Source: Christensenellaceae bacterium (GTDB taxonomy: Bacteria > Bacillota > Clostridia > Christensenellales > Aristaeellaceae). Taken from it: DNA of 64,000 nt. The stretch lies in contig JAHHSO010000001.1 of the NCBI GenBank assembly GCA_020025205.1, positions 62,001 to 126,000 of the forward strand. Direction: 5' to 3'. Below are positions 34,031-42,756 of the stretch, piece by piece; position 1 is the first letter of the stretch, and the number at the start of each line of letters is the position of its first letter. A program made the position numbers and the translations under genes. The notes beneath the pieces were generated by a model. The model made no database searches. It was not told where the DNA came from and was given only the letters and a program-made list of their open reading frames with translations.

Positions 34031-34097
34031 ATGTGGAATCCTTTCTTTTGCAGGATGTATTGTCATTATACGCACGGATGAAAGAAAAGTAAAGCAT

Positions 34098-34370
34098 TTA
34101 CAGGGGAATGGGGGTCAGTTTGAGCTGTCTTGAGCCAAAGCCGTCCACACGGTAGAAGCCGATGAGCGCACTTGGATTCAGGCGCCTGTACACACTCATG
34201 ACCTGCGGTGTTTCGGAAAGATCAAACCGGACGGACAGGCCGCATCCGATGGCAATTTCACGCGGTGTGGAGATGACGCCGGCAGACAGACCGGCACGGT
34301 GGAGCGCATCTTCCATGCGAAGCACCTGTGTGCGCGAGCGGAATGCTGCCAGACCAAACGATTGATTCAT
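34098..34370 (-). CDS. DUF3343 putative Se/S carrier-like protein
   Basis: 90 residues matching the DUF3343 pattern: a short ferredoxin-like fold with GLAAFRSRTQVLRMEDALHRAGL, STPREIAIGCGLSVRF (one Cys before GLS) and a YRRLNPSALIGFYRV end. DUF3343 proteins often sit beside EF2568-type cysteine desulfurases and selenium genes and are thought to carry sulfur or selenium on the Cys. Here the desulfurase is the divergent neighbour, 97 nt away. GGAGGGAATC precedes the ATG. Confidence 0.8.
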   Translation of the reverse strand: MNQSFGLAAFRSRTQVLRMEDALHRAGLSAGVISTPREIAIGCGLSVRFDLSETPQVMSVYRRLNPSALIGFYRVDGFGSRQLKLTPIPL

Positions 34371-34467
34371 ATGATTCCCTCCTGCGGGTCTAGCTCAGGC
34401 CAGACCTCATATACTGTAGCGTATGACAGGAGCCGCAGGGCGGTGCCGGAAAGCGGAGGGATGCAAA

Positions 34468-35601
34468 GTGATCTATCTGGACAATGCGGCAACGAGCTTT
34501 CCCAAGCCGCGCTGTACAACGGAGGCTATGGTGAATGTGCTCACGGAATGCGGAGCAAACCCTGGGCGGGCGGGGCACAATTTGGCAATGGAAGCAGGGC
34601 GCATCATGGAAGCCTGTCGGGAAGAACTGGCGCAGATGCTGGGGGAAGAAGATTCCTCAAGAGTGGCCTTTGCACTCAACGCTACGGATGCGCTGAATAT
34701 GGCGATTCACGGCGTATTGCGAAGCGGCGACCATGTGGTGTCCACATTGATTGAGCATAATTCTGTCCTGCGGCCGCTGTCGGAGCTTTCGCGGAGCGGC
34801 ATCATCACGCTGACGCTTGTACCGCCTGACAGCAGGGGTTACATTCATGCGCAGGACATGGAGCGTGCGCTGACGCCGCGGACGAGGCTTGTGGTGATGA
34901 CGCACATGTCAAATGTCCTGGGCACGCAGCAGGATGTCGCGGCGGTTGGGGCGATGTGCAGGCGGCGCGGAGTTTTGTTTCTTGTGGACTGCGCGCAGAC
35001 AGCGGGACATCTGCCGCTTTGTCCGAAGGCGTGGGGCTGCTCCATGTTGGCACTGCCCGGGCACAAAGGTCTTCTGGGGCCTCATGGAACGGGTGCGCTT
35101 TGGGCAGCTGCCAGCGTAACGCTTGCGCCGCTCAGGCAGGGGGGAACAGGGTCTGCATCGGAAAGCATGTTTCAACCGCGCATGATGCCCGATGTGCTGG
35201 AGTGCGGCACACAGAATCTTCCGGGAGCGGCTGGACTGCTGGCTGGAATGCGCTTTGCCCTGGCACACAGAAAGGAAACGTATGAAAAAATCACATGGCT
35301 GTGCGATTATTTGCGCACGGAACTTTTAAATTTTCCACAGGTCCGCATATATACGGGCGAACATGCGGCGCTGATGACATTTAATATACAAGGCGCAGCA
35401 TCTCAGCAGACGGCCGATGCACTGAATCAGGCCAACATTGCAGTGCGCGGAGGGCTGCACTGTGCGCCGGGCGTCCATCGCTTTTTAGGCACACTATCCT
35501 GCGGTGCAGTGCGTGTCAGCCCCGGACTGATGAACACGCGGGAAGATATGGACGCAGTTGTGCAGACTGTGCGGCGGGAAATTAAAAAGGCGGTCAGGTA
35601 G
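34468..35601 (+). CDS. Cysteine desulfurase-like aminotransferase class V (EF2568 type)
   Basis: 377 residues, PLP fold I. It shows IYLDNAATSFPKP, the PLP Lys200 in LPGHKGLLGPHGTG, and the mobile-loop nucleophile Cys332 in GGLHCAPGVHRFLGT, which can hold a persulfide or selenide. The PGHKGLLGPxGTG form is typical of the EF2568 subfamily linked to selenium-dependent molybdenum enzymes in some Firmicutes. Start is GTG 34468 with GCGGAGGG upstream. No selD or molybdenum hydroxylase is in this window, so the sulfur/selenium target is unknown. Confidence 0.88.
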   Translation: MIYLDNAATSFPKPRCTTEAMVNVLTECGANPGRAGHNLAMEAGRIMEACREELAQMLGEEDSSRVAFALNATDALNMAIHGVLRSGDHVVSTLIEHNSVLRPLSELSRSGIITLTLVPPDSRGYIHAQDMERALTPRTRLVVMTHMSNVLGTQQDVAAVGAMCRRRGVLFLVDCAQTAGHLPLCPKAWGCSMLALPGHKGLLGPHGTGALWAAASVTLAPLRQGGTGSASESMFQPRMMPDVLECGTQNLPGAAGLLAGMRFALAHRKETYEKITWLCDYLRTELLNFPQVRIYTGEHAALMTFNIQGAASQQTADALNQANIAVRGGLHCAPGVHRFLGTLSCGAVRVSPGLMNTREDMDAVVQTVRREIKKAVR

Positions 35602-35612
35602 ACCGCCTTTTT
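35584..35612. terminator. Bidirectional terminator
   Basis: The 12-bp stem aaaaaggcggtc / gaccgccttttt contains the desulfurase stop codon in its loop. It also terminates the minus-strand gene. Confidence 0.88.
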
Positions 35613-35616
35613 AATG

Positions 35617-36087
35617 TCAGACTGGGTTAAATGTGGTGACGATGGTGTCAACGTTATCCCGAAGGGTTGTAAACAAGTCGGTCAGAACATTACCGGCCTG
35701 CATGCGTTGTTCGCAGGTATCCAGCGTGGAGACACATGCATTGATCAGCTCGGGGTCAACCAGTATGGTTTCCGGGCCGTAGATGTTGGAAGCCAGTATG
35801 TTGAGAGAATTCAGCGTGTAAATGTGACCGCGAACATTTGCAAGAAGTGTCATGGTCTGGGAACCGCTGGACTGGGTGAGACGATAGACAGCACCCTGTG
35901 CTTCGGATGCTTCGCTTGTAGCGCGCGCCAGAAGGGCTTCGCTTGTGGAATGGTTGATCTTTGAGGCGCGCAGGTAAGAATAGGTGACACCGCACAGCGC
36001 GATGACAAGGACGAAGAGAAGGATGCACAAAAGACGAATTGTCTGTTTGTTTTTTCGTTTGCTGACGTTGGTCTGGAATGAATACAT
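35617..36087 (-). CDS. Membrane-anchored protein of unknown function
   Basis: 156 residues: a basic N-terminus (KRKNKQT), one membrane helix (IRLLCILLFVLVIALCGVTYSYL, about 17-39), then an all-helical extracytoplasmic part rich in Ser/Ala/Thr. Two Cys lie close together (NACVSTLDTCEQ). The layout recalls the sensor half of a four-helix-bundle receptor, but no HAMP or signalling domain follows. AAGGAGG is 5-6 nt before the ATG, and a good promoter is present. No family was recognised. Confidence 0.7.
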   Translation of the reverse strand: MYSFQTNVSKRKNKQTIRLLCILLFVLVIALCGVTYSYLRASKINHSTSEALLARATSEASEAQGAVYRLTQSSGSQTMTLLANVRGHIYTLNSLNILASNIYGPETILVDPELINACVSTLDTCEQRMQAGNVLTDLFTTLRDNVDTIVTTFNPV

Positions 36088-36129
36088 AAAATAACCTCCT
36101 TACCAAGGGACTTCCCTTTTAGCTCTCTT

Positions 36130-36158
36130 ATTATATCACATCGTCAGGATGGAGTAAA
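36130..36158 (-). promoter_or_regulatory. Promoter of the unknown membrane-anchored protein
   Basis: On the minus strand: TTTACT, a 17-nt spacer and TATAAT (rc of 36130-36135). A small aaggga/tccctt hairpin lies in the leader. Confidence 0.65.
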
Positions 36159-36260
36159 GTGTCATAAAAAAGACAGAAACAGAACAAAAGTGGAGAGTGG
36201 AAACAGAAAACTGATAAATATTGAATAAAAGTGGAGAATGAGATAAATAAATCCTAAGAC

Positions 36261-36290
36261 TTGAAGAATATACAATTGATGGCGTATAAT
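36261..36290 (+). promoter_or_regulatory. Promoter of the cmk operon
   Basis: TTGAAG, an 18-nt spacer and TATAAT, 53 nt upstream of cmk. Confidence 0.65.
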
Positions 36291-36342
36291 AAAGGTTCAG
36301 GAAGAGAGCAAAAAGCGGCCTTGCCGCACAGGAGGAAAAGAT

Positions 36343-37020
36343 ATGCCGATGAACATTGCCATTGACGGTCCGGTGGGAGCGGGGAAATCCTCGATTGCCG
36401 ATCGAGTCGCTGAACGGCTGAACATTCTACATCTGGATACCGGAGCCATGTACCGCGCAATGGCGCTGCACATGATCCGGAATCGGGTGAATATGCAGGA
36501 CGAACAGGCGATTGCCGCAGCCTGCGAAGAAGCCGATGTACAGGTGCGTTATGAAGACGGCGCGCAGAAAACGCTTCTGGGCGATGAGGATGTGACGGGG
36601 CTTCTGCGTTCGGGCGAGGTTTCCGCAGCGGCGAGCGCCGTTTCGCGCTGCCCGATTGTCCGCGAACGGATGGTGCGCGCACAGCGAGAGCTGGCGGCAC
36701 GTTTTGACATGCTCATTGACGGCCGCGATATTGGAACGAACGTTTTGATAAATGCGCCGGTCAAGATCTATCTGACGGCGGCTGCTGAAGAGCGCGCCCG
36801 CCGCCGCTATGCGCAGCAGGTAGAGAAGGGGGATATGACGCCCTACGAAAAGGTGCTGGCAGATCTGAATATGCGTGACGAACAGGACATGAACAGAAAG
36901 ATCAACCCGCTTTGCAGGGCAGAGGATGCGGTGCTGCTGGATTCAACTGAAATGTCGATTGAGCAGGTCGTGGATGCCATCATCAAGGTTGTGGAGGGGA
37001 CTTATGGAAAACGAAACTAA
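36343..37020 (+). CDS. cmk: Cytidylate kinase
   Basis: 225 residues. P-loop GPVGAGKSS (9-17), HLDTGAMYRAMAL, LIDGRDIGTNV, and the Arg-rich lid AAEERARRRYAQQ. It phosphorylates CMP and dCMP. AGGAGG precedes the ATG. It is the first gene of the conserved cmk-plsC-ispH-rpsA order; plsC starts 17 nt before its stop. Confidence 0.96.
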   Translation: MPMNIAIDGPVGAGKSSIADRVAERLNILHLDTGAMYRAMALHMIRNRVNMQDEQAIAAACEEADVQVRYEDGAQKTLLGDEDVTGLLRSGEVSAAASAVSRCPIVRERMVRAQRELAARFDMLIDGRDIGTNVLINAPVKIYLTAAAEERARRRYAQQVEKGDMTPYEKVLADLNMRDEQDMNRKINPLCRAEDAVLLDSTEMSIEQVVDAIIKVVEGTYGKRN

Positions 37021-37654
37021 GATTGTGAAAAAGCATACGCCGCTGTACAGCATCATTGTATTTTTATATGCGATTCTGGTGAAGCTGCTTTTCTTTATGC
37101 GCATTGAAGGCAAAGAGAATATTCCCAAAGACCGCAACTGTGTGCTGATGGGAAATCATCAATGTATTCTGGACCCGGTGACACTGGCACTGTGTACGCC
37201 GGATCGCGAAATCCACTTCATGGGGAAAAAAGAGCTGTTTCAAAATCCGGTGCTTCGGTGGATCTTTACAAGGGTACACAGCTTTCCTGTTGACCGCGGC
37301 AACATAGACATGGCCGCTGTACGAACGGCTATGAATGTTTTGAAGAACGGCGATACGCTGGGCATCTTCCCGGAGGGTACCCGTTCTAAAACCGGACACA
37401 TGCTGCCGCTTCTTGGCGGCGCGTCACTTCTGGCCCTCAAGAGTGGATGCGATGTGGTGCCGGTGTATATTGACGGACAGTATAAGATATTCCGTCCGAT
37501 GAAGGTCTATGTGGGAAAACCGGTGAAAATGGATGATCTGCGCGCGGGCCGCATGAACAGAGAGGCTTGCGATCAGTTGACACAGCGCATTGAGGCAGCT
37601 TTTACCCAGCTGAGCGGCGGTAAATCTCTTCCTGCGCCCAAAGAGGCGGAATAA
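37004..37654 (+). CDS. plsC: 1-acyl-sn-glycerol-3-phosphate acyltransferase
   Basis: 216 residues. An N-terminal membrane segment (YSIIVFLYAILVKLLFFM), the NH-x4-D catalytic pair (His52, Asp57) in GNHQCILDP, and FPEGTRS (Glu124-Arg127). It makes phosphatidic acid at the membrane. ATG 37004 lies in the end of cmk after GGAGGGGA, so it is translationally coupled. Confidence 0.93.
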   Translation: MENETKIVKKHTPLYSIIVFLYAILVKLLFFMRIEGKENIPKDRNCVLMGNHQCILDPVTLALCTPDREIHFMGKKELFQNPVLRWIFTRVHSFPVDRGNIDMAAVRTAMNVLKNGDTLGIFPEGTRSKTGHMLPLLGGASLLALKSGCDVVPVYIDGQYKIFRPMKVYVGKPVKMDDLRAGRMNREACDQLTQRIEAAFTQLSGGKSLPAPKEAE

Positions 37655-37832
37655 AAGGAAAAATCAGCCTCATATACCTGTAAAAACATATTTTTTTCAA
37701 AAAGTTAAAAAAAACAGAAATTGTTTGCAGGAATATGGCTTTTAAAAGAGAATGATTAAAGATGGGCAATATGGATGAATTGGTCGAACACTGCATTCAA
37801 GGGACTGATTGCCTGGAAATGGGCAGGTGTGT

Positions 37833-38672
37833 ATGAAACTCACAATTGGTGAACATGCCGGTTTTTGCTTTGGCGTGCGGCGCGCCGTGCTGAAAGCATT
37901 TGAATGCGCAGACAAACATCTCCCCTGCGTGACGCTGGGACCGCTGATTCACAACCCGCAGGAAGTGCAGCGTCTTGAACAGGCCGGTATCCGCAGCGTT
38001 TCTTCGCTTGAAGAAGTGCTCCCCGGTCAGACGGTGATCATCCGTTCCCACGGCGTGACGCCTTCCGTTTATGCGGAATGCGAAAAGCGCGGCATTCCTG
38101 TGATCGATGCGACGTGTCCCCATGTGGCACACATCCACGATCTTGTGCGCGATTTCAGCGCACAGGGTGACGCTGTGATCATCGTGGGCGAAGCAGACCA
38201 CCCGGAGGTGGTGGGCATTGCAGGCTGGGCGGATGGCCCGGTTCTGATTCTTCCGACCAAGGAAGCTGCTGAAGCAGCCGAATTGCCCCCAAAAGCGCTT
38301 GTCGTTGCACAAACGACGATCAGGCGCAAGCTGTTTGAAGATGTTCTTGATGTTTTGAGACGGCGTGTCCCCGAACTGACGGAGCGAATGACCATCTGCA
38401 CGGCTACAGGACAAAGGCAGAAAGAGGCGGAGAAGCTCTCTGCTGAAGCGGACGTCATGGTAGTTGTGGGAGGACGAAACAGCTCGAATACAAAGAAATT
38501 ACTGGAGACCTGCCGCATTCGCTGCAGCCGAGCCATTCAGGTGGAGACGCCTGAGGATGTGCCTGATGATTTTTTCAACAGGGATGACCGCGTGGCTGTG
38601 ACGGCCGGCGCGTCTACCCCGCAGTGGCTGCTTGAAAAGGTATGCGAACGCATCCAGATGCAGCAAAAATGA
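37833..38672 (+). CDS. ispH: 4-hydroxy-3-methylbut-2-enyl diphosphate reductase
   Basis: 279 residues. The three Cys binding the Fe-S cluster are Cys12 (HAGFCFGVRRA), Cys95 (DATCPHV) and Cys189 (TICTATGQRQ), with the His-containing IRSHG and GEADHPEV loops. It is the last step of the non-mevalonate isoprenoid pathway. In many Clostridia ispH and rpsA are fused into one protein; here they are separate adjacent genes. ATG 37833 follows GGGCAGGTG; upstream in-frame codons are discounted. Confidence 0.96.
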   Translation: MKLTIGEHAGFCFGVRRAVLKAFECADKHLPCVTLGPLIHNPQEVQRLEQAGIRSVSSLEEVLPGQTVIIRSHGVTPSVYAECEKRGIPVIDATCPHVAHIHDLVRDFSAQGDAVIIVGEADHPEVVGIAGWADGPVLILPTKEAAEAAELPPKALVVAQTTIRRKLFEDVLDVLRRRVPELTERMTICTATGQRQKEAEKLSAEADVMVVVGGRNSSNTKKLLETCRIRCSRAIQVETPEDVPDDFFNRDDRVAVTAGASTPQWLLEKVCERIQMQQK

Positions 38673-38768
38673 GCGTTTCCCGGCGGTTCCCCGCCGCCGT
38701 GATTCAATATTAGTTTGTATCATATTAGGGCACATGCCCGATAGAGATACTGAGGAGGTTGTACCCGC

Positions 38769-39896
38769 ATGAACGACATGGAAAAGAATCTGGTTTCTGA
38801 TAGCAGCGAAGATTTTGCCGCAATGCTGGAAGAAACAATGATCAAGTTCCGCCCCGGTCAGGTTGTCAAAGGCGTTGTCGCTCAGGTGAGCGATGATGGC
38901 GTTGTCATGAGCATTCCCGGCAAGGCTGACGGCTACATCAAAAAGAACGATCTGGTGACCACCGACTGCAAGGTCGGCGACGAGATCGAGGCCGAAATTG
39001 TCAAGCTGAACGATGGCGAAGGCTATGTGCTCCTTTCTGAGCGCAAGGTTCTGGCCAGCAAGAACTGGGAAAAGCTGATTGGTGAGTACGACACCGGCGC
39101 CTGTGTGGAAGCTACCGGTCGTGAAGCCGTCAATGGCGGTCTCATTGCGGACGTCATGGGCGTCCGTGCGTTTATCCCGGCTTCCCACCTGTCCCGCCGC
39201 TATGTCGAGAACATTGGCGAGTTCGTTGGCAAGACGATGACTGTTAAAATCATCGAAGTGGATCGCGCCAAGAAGCGCATCGTTGCCAGCCGCAAGGCGT
39301 TCCTTCAGGAGGAGCGCAAGAAGGCATGGGAGAAGATCGAAAAGGATCAGGTTGTGCCGGGCGTTGTCCGCCGTCTGACCGATTTCGGCGCTTTCGTGGA
39401 CATCGGCGGCGTGGACGGACTCATCCATGTGACCGATCTGGCATGGCATCGCGTGAAGCATCCTTCCGAGATCGTTACCCCGGGCCAGGAGGTCATGGCA
39501 AAGATCATCGGTGTGGATCGCGAGCGTGAGCGCATTCAGCTGAGCCTGAAGGCTCTGCAGCCCCAGCCGTGGGATGTCGCCGAGGAAAAGTACCCGGTTG
39601 ACTCCATCGTTGAGGGTAAGGTTGTCCGCATCACCACGTTCGGCGCATTCGTCGAGCTGGAGCCGGGTCTTGATGGCCTCGTACACATTTCCCAGTGCGC
39701 CCTCAAGCGCATTGCGAAGGTGGAAGATGCTGTTCAGGTTGGCGACACCGTGCGCGTGAAGGTTCTGAAGGTGGACAAGGAGGCTAAGCGCATCAGCCTG
39801 TCCATCCGCGAAGCGCTGACCGAAGAGGTCGACTACAATGCCGAAGTGCAGGGTCTGGACTTCGACGATCTGGACGATCCGATCGACGCTGAGTAA
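38769..39896 (+). CDS. rpsA: S1-domain ribosomal protein S1 homologue
   Basis: 375 residues with four S1 RNA-binding repeats: about 28-95, 112-178 (diverged, ADVMGVRAFIPASHLS), 195-263 (GVVRRLTDFGAFVDIGGVDGLIHVTDL) and 280-349 (GKVVRITTFGAFVELEPGLDGLVHISQ). The short four-repeat form is usual for Firmicutes, unlike the six-repeat E. coli protein. The acidic C-terminal tail ends DDLDDPIDAE. GAGGAGG is 10 nt before the ATG; ATG 38778 is an alternative. Its role is in mRNA binding at the ribosome. Confidence 0.94.
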   Translation: MNDMEKNLVSDSSEDFAAMLEETMIKFRPGQVVKGVVAQVSDDGVVMSIPGKADGYIKKNDLVTTDCKVGDEIEAEIVKLNDGEGYVLLSERKVLASKNWEKLIGEYDTGACVEATGREAVNGGLIADVMGVRAFIPASHLSRRYVENIGEFVGKTMTVKIIEVDRAKKRIVASRKAFLQEERKKAWEKIEKDQVVPGVVRRLTDFGAFVDIGGVDGLIHVTDLAWHRVKHPSEIVTPGQEVMAKIIGVDRERERIQLSLKALQPQPWDVAEEKYPVDSIVEGKVVRITTFGAFVELEPGLDGLVHISQCALKRIAKVEDAVQVGDTVRVKVLKVDKEAKRISLSIREALTEEVDYNAEVQGLDFDDLDDPIDAE

Positions 39897-39907
39897 TGTT
39901 AAAAGAG

Positions 39908-39941
39908 AAGCCGTGTGAGCCGCTGGTTTGCACGGCTTTTT
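39908..39941 (+). terminator. Terminator after rpsA
   Basis: The 8-bp stem aagccgtg / cacggctt has a 15-nt loop and a T tract. Confidence 0.8.
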
Positions 39942-40232
39942 CTGTATTTGCCGAAAGAAAAAGGAAAGTTTGCAAAGCGGTTTGAATAAAAAGGTAATGC
40001 TGCAAAATGGATGAACGGGAAAAACCATTGAAAAAATAAAACGCGAAGCATGTTCCCGATTTTTTCAAAGCATAAAATGGTTTTTCCTTGCCATCCTACG
40101 GCTGTAAAAATGAAGGACAGAAGGAAATTGACAAGCAGCCATTGGGCAGGCATGGAGGGAAAAAGAATTTCTGATTCTGCTCTGTCAGGCTGACATTTGG
40201 ACAGAAATTGTGTATGGTTTGACAGGTTAAGA
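39942..40232 (+). other. Non-coding gap between rpsA and ftsH
   Basis: AT-rich with no gene recognised. Its main feature is a long imperfect inverted repeat at 40020-40085, listed separately. A second TTGACA at 40219-40224 lies near the ftsH promoter without a matching -10. Confidence 0.55.
40020..40085. repeat. 66-nt imperfect inverted repeat
   Basis: The arms aaaaacca (40020-40027) with tggttttt (40078-40085) and ttgaaaaaat (40028-40037) with attttttcaa (40059-40068) form an AT-rich hairpin with a 21-nt loop and a one-sided internal loop. It runs into TCC, so it is a poor classical terminator. Confidence 0.6.
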
Positions 40233-40261
40233 TTGACTTTTGAAACGTATCGGCGTATGAT
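40233..40261 (+). promoter_or_regulatory. Promoter of ftsH
   Basis: TTGACT, a 17-nt spacer and TATGAT; a cgggat/atcccg hairpin follows in the leader (40278-40294) just before the ribosome site. Confidence 0.65.
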
Positions 40262-40308
40262 GAAACTAAACATCAGTCGGGATATTGCATCCCGGAAAGG
40301 AATGGCAT

Positions 40309-42219
40309 ATGCACGAAAAGAAAAATCCCAACAAGCCGTTGATTGTCTATTATATCATCGCGCTCGTCGTGGTGATGCTGCTCAATGCGCTGCTTTTTCC
40401 GCAGATTGAACGATACAGTGTCAAACAGGTTGAGTATTCCGAATTCTTGACCATGCTGGATGAAGGTCAGATCAAGGCTGTCCAGATTGAGGATACGCAG
40501 ATCGCTTTCACGCCCGTGGAGCAGATTAAAGACGGCAAGGCCACGTATTATACAACCAACCGCGTCACAGCTGACGACAAGATTGTTGAACGACTTCTGG
40601 ATGCAGGTGTTCAGTTTGGACAGGTTGTTCCGGAGGAAATGAGCCCCATCATTGAATTCCTGCTCACATGGGTGCTGCCGCTTGTCATCTTCTATGCACT
40701 TGGTTCGTTTATGTTCCGCAAAATGAGCCAGCGCGTTGGAGGAAACTCCATGAGCTTTGGCAAGTCCAATGCCAAAGTCTATGTGGAGGCTCAGACCGGC
40801 AAAACCTTTGACGATGTTGCAGGCGAGGATGAGGCAAAGGATGCCCTAAAGGAAATTGTTGATTTCCTGCATGACCCGCAGAAGTACCGCGACATCGGTG
40901 CCAGGCTGCCCAAGGGTGCGCTGCTTGTCGGCCCTCCTGGAACAGGCAAAACACTTCTGGCAAAGGCGGTTGCAGGCGAAGCTAAAGTGCCGTTCTTCTC
41001 GATTTCCGGCTCTGAATTCGTTGAGATGTTCGTCGGCATGGGCGCAGCGCGCGTTCGCGATTTGTTCAAGCAGGCCGGTGAGAAAGCGCCCTGCATCGTT
41101 TTCATTGACGAAATTGATGCTATCGGCAAGCGCCGCGACAACGGCGGCATGGGCGGCAACGATGAGCGCGAGCAGACGCTCAACCAGCTGCTGACAGAAA
41201 TGGATGGCTTTGATGCGGGCAAGGGTGTCGTGATTCTGGCGGCAACCAATAGACCCGAAATTCTGGACAAGGCGCTCCTGCGCCCCGGCCGTTTTGACCG
41301 GCGTATTCCTGTCGAACTGCCTGATCTGGCGGGACGTGAGGCCATTCTGCGCGTTCATTCCCGCGAGGTTAAGACGGAAGAGAATATCGATTATAAGCAG
41401 ATTGCCCGTGCAACGAGCGGATGCTCCGGCGCAGAGTTGGCCAACATCATCAACGAGGCTGCTATCGCCGCTGTTAAGGACAACAGGAAGGCGGTCACTC
41501 AGCGCGATCTTGAAGAAGCGATTGAAACGGTTATTGCAGGCTATCAGCGTAAAAATGCTGTCGTTTCTCCGCGTGACAAGCTGACAGTGTCCTACCATGA
41601 AATCGGTCATGCACTGGTAGCGGCGAAGTTAAAAAATGCGGCACCTGTGCAAAAGATTACCATTATCCCGCGCACGAGCGGCGCATTGGGCTACACCATG
41701 CAGGTGGATGAAGAAGAGCGCCTGCTCATGACACGCGAACAGATTCTGGATAAAATCACCACGTTCTGCGGTGGCCGTGCAGCAGAGGCGCTGATCTTTG
41801 GGCGCATCACCAGCGGTGCCAGCAACGATATCGAGCAGGCGACCAAGCTTGCCCGCGCCATGATTACTCGCCTGGGCATGAGCGACACGTTTGGCATGAT
41901 GGCGCTGGAAACGCAGTCCGGCCAGTATCTCTCCGGCGATGCAAACCTCGTCTGTTCTGATCAGACGGCGGCGCGTATTGACGTTGAAGTGAAGCAGATC
42001 ATCGCAGAGTGCTATGACCGTGCGGCTCAGATTTTGGCCGACAACAAGGAAAAGCTGCATGAATTGGCCAAGGTGCTTCTTGAAAAAGAAACGATTACTG
42101 GCATTGAGTTTATGGCTATCCTTGCGCCGAATCAGCTCCCATCCTCTACAGAGGAAAGTGCTGAAATGAGCAATACAGAAAAACCGGCTGACGATCATGG
42201 TGTCCCAGCTGTCCAGTAA
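40309..42219 (+). CDS. ftsH: ATP-dependent zinc metalloprotease FtsH
   Basis: 636 residues. Two membrane helices (about 12-30 and 110-130) flank a small extracytoplasmic domain. The AAA+ module has Walker A GPPGTGKT from residue 208, [12 protein letters not shown] and the SRH region [21 protein letters not shown]. The zinc protease site HEIGH has His430 and His434. The hexameric membrane protease degrades misfolded membrane and regulatory proteins. The ATG at 40309 follows AAAGGA; an in-frame ATG at 40285 overlaps the leader hairpin and lacks a site. Confidence 0.97.
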   Translation: MHEKKNPNKPLIVYYIIALVVVMLLNALLFPQIERYSVKQVEYSEFLTMLDEGQIKAVQIEDTQIAFTPVEQIKDGKATYYTTNRVTADDKIVERLLDAGVQFGQVVPEEMSPIIEFLLTWVLPLVIFYALGSFMFRKMSQRVGGNSMSFGKSNAKVYVEAQTGKTFDDVAGEDEAKDALKEIVDFLHDPQKYRDIGARLPKGALLVGPPGTGKTLLAKAVAGEAKVPFFSISGSEFVEMFVGMGAARVRDLFKQAGEKAPCIVFIDEIDAIGKRRDNGGMGGNDEREQTLNQLLTEMDGFDAGKGVVILAATNRPEILDKALLRPGRFDRRIPVELPDLAGREAILRVHSREVKTEENIDYKQIARATSGCSGAELANIINEAAIAAVKDNRKAVTQRDLEEAIETVIAGYQRKNAVVSPRDKLTVSYHEIGHALVAAKLKNAAPVQKITIIPRTSGALGYTMQVDEEERLLMTREQILDKITTFCGGRAAEALIFGRITSGASNDIEQATKLARAMITRLGMSDTFGMMALETQSGQYLSGDANLVCSDQTAARIDVEVKQIIAECYDRAAQILADNKEKLHELAKVLLEKETITGIEFMAILAPNQLPSSTEESAEMSNTEKPADDHGVPAVQ

Positions 42220-42229
42220 AATTGAACGG

Positions 42230-42277
42230 AAAAGAGCCTGTGATTCGCTCCAGAATGGGGCGGCATAGGCTCTTTTT
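42230..42277 (+). terminator. Terminator after ftsH
   Basis: The stem aaaagagcct / aggctctttt has a 27-nt partly structured loop and a T tract. Confidence 0.75.
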
Positions 42278-42295
42278 GCACAGAGGAGAATTCAG

Positions 42296-42550
42296 ATGGT
42301 CATTATTTTAGCGTATACGGCAATCAATATCTATGCGTTTTGCCTGTATGGCATAGATAAACGGCGCGCCGTTCGCGGAGCGTGGCGCATTCCGGAAAAA
42401 AGACTCCTGAGGGTTACATGGGGAATGGGCGGCGTTGGTGCTGTAATGGGAATGCATGTGTTTCATCATAAAACGCTGCATAAACAGTTTGCCATCGGTG
42501 CGCCCTGTGCAGCCATTTTGCAGCTTGCATTGTTAATGATGATAGCTTAA
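42296..42550 (+). CDS. DUF1294 small membrane protein
   Basis: 84 residues: membrane helix, the DUF1294 motif YGIDKRRAVRGAWRIPEKRLL, then GGVGAVMGMHVFHHKTLHKQF and a second helix. The family is widespread and of unknown function. GAGGAG is upstream. It follows the ftsH terminator by 18 nt, so it depends on read-through or an unseen promoter. Confidence 0.88.
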   Translation: MVIILAYTAINIYAFCLYGIDKRRAVRGAWRIPEKRLLRVTWGMGGVGAVMGMHVFHHKTLHKQFAIGAPCAAILQLALLMMIA

Positions 42551-42673
42551 AATTATCGCAAATGAAAAAGACGACAAATTTCTTGAAGGGAAGTTGATCG
42601 CCGGAACATCCTCTCTGGCACTGTTTCCATAGATTACCTCTGCCGCAATCCGCAGGAGCCACCCGCCGCATCT

Positions 42674-42701
42674 TTTCAATGCTTAGCATATGTGATACAA
42701 T
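42674..42701 (+). promoter_or_regulatory. Promoter of the nucleotidase/PG-binding operon
   Basis: TTTCAA, a 16-nt spacer and an extended -10 TGATACAAT. The remainder of 42551-42673 shows nothing recognisable. Confidence 0.5.
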
Positions 42702-42756
42702 GTAGACAGAATTCGGCCGCACACAGGCGGCCCTGATATTAGGAGAGAATGAAATC

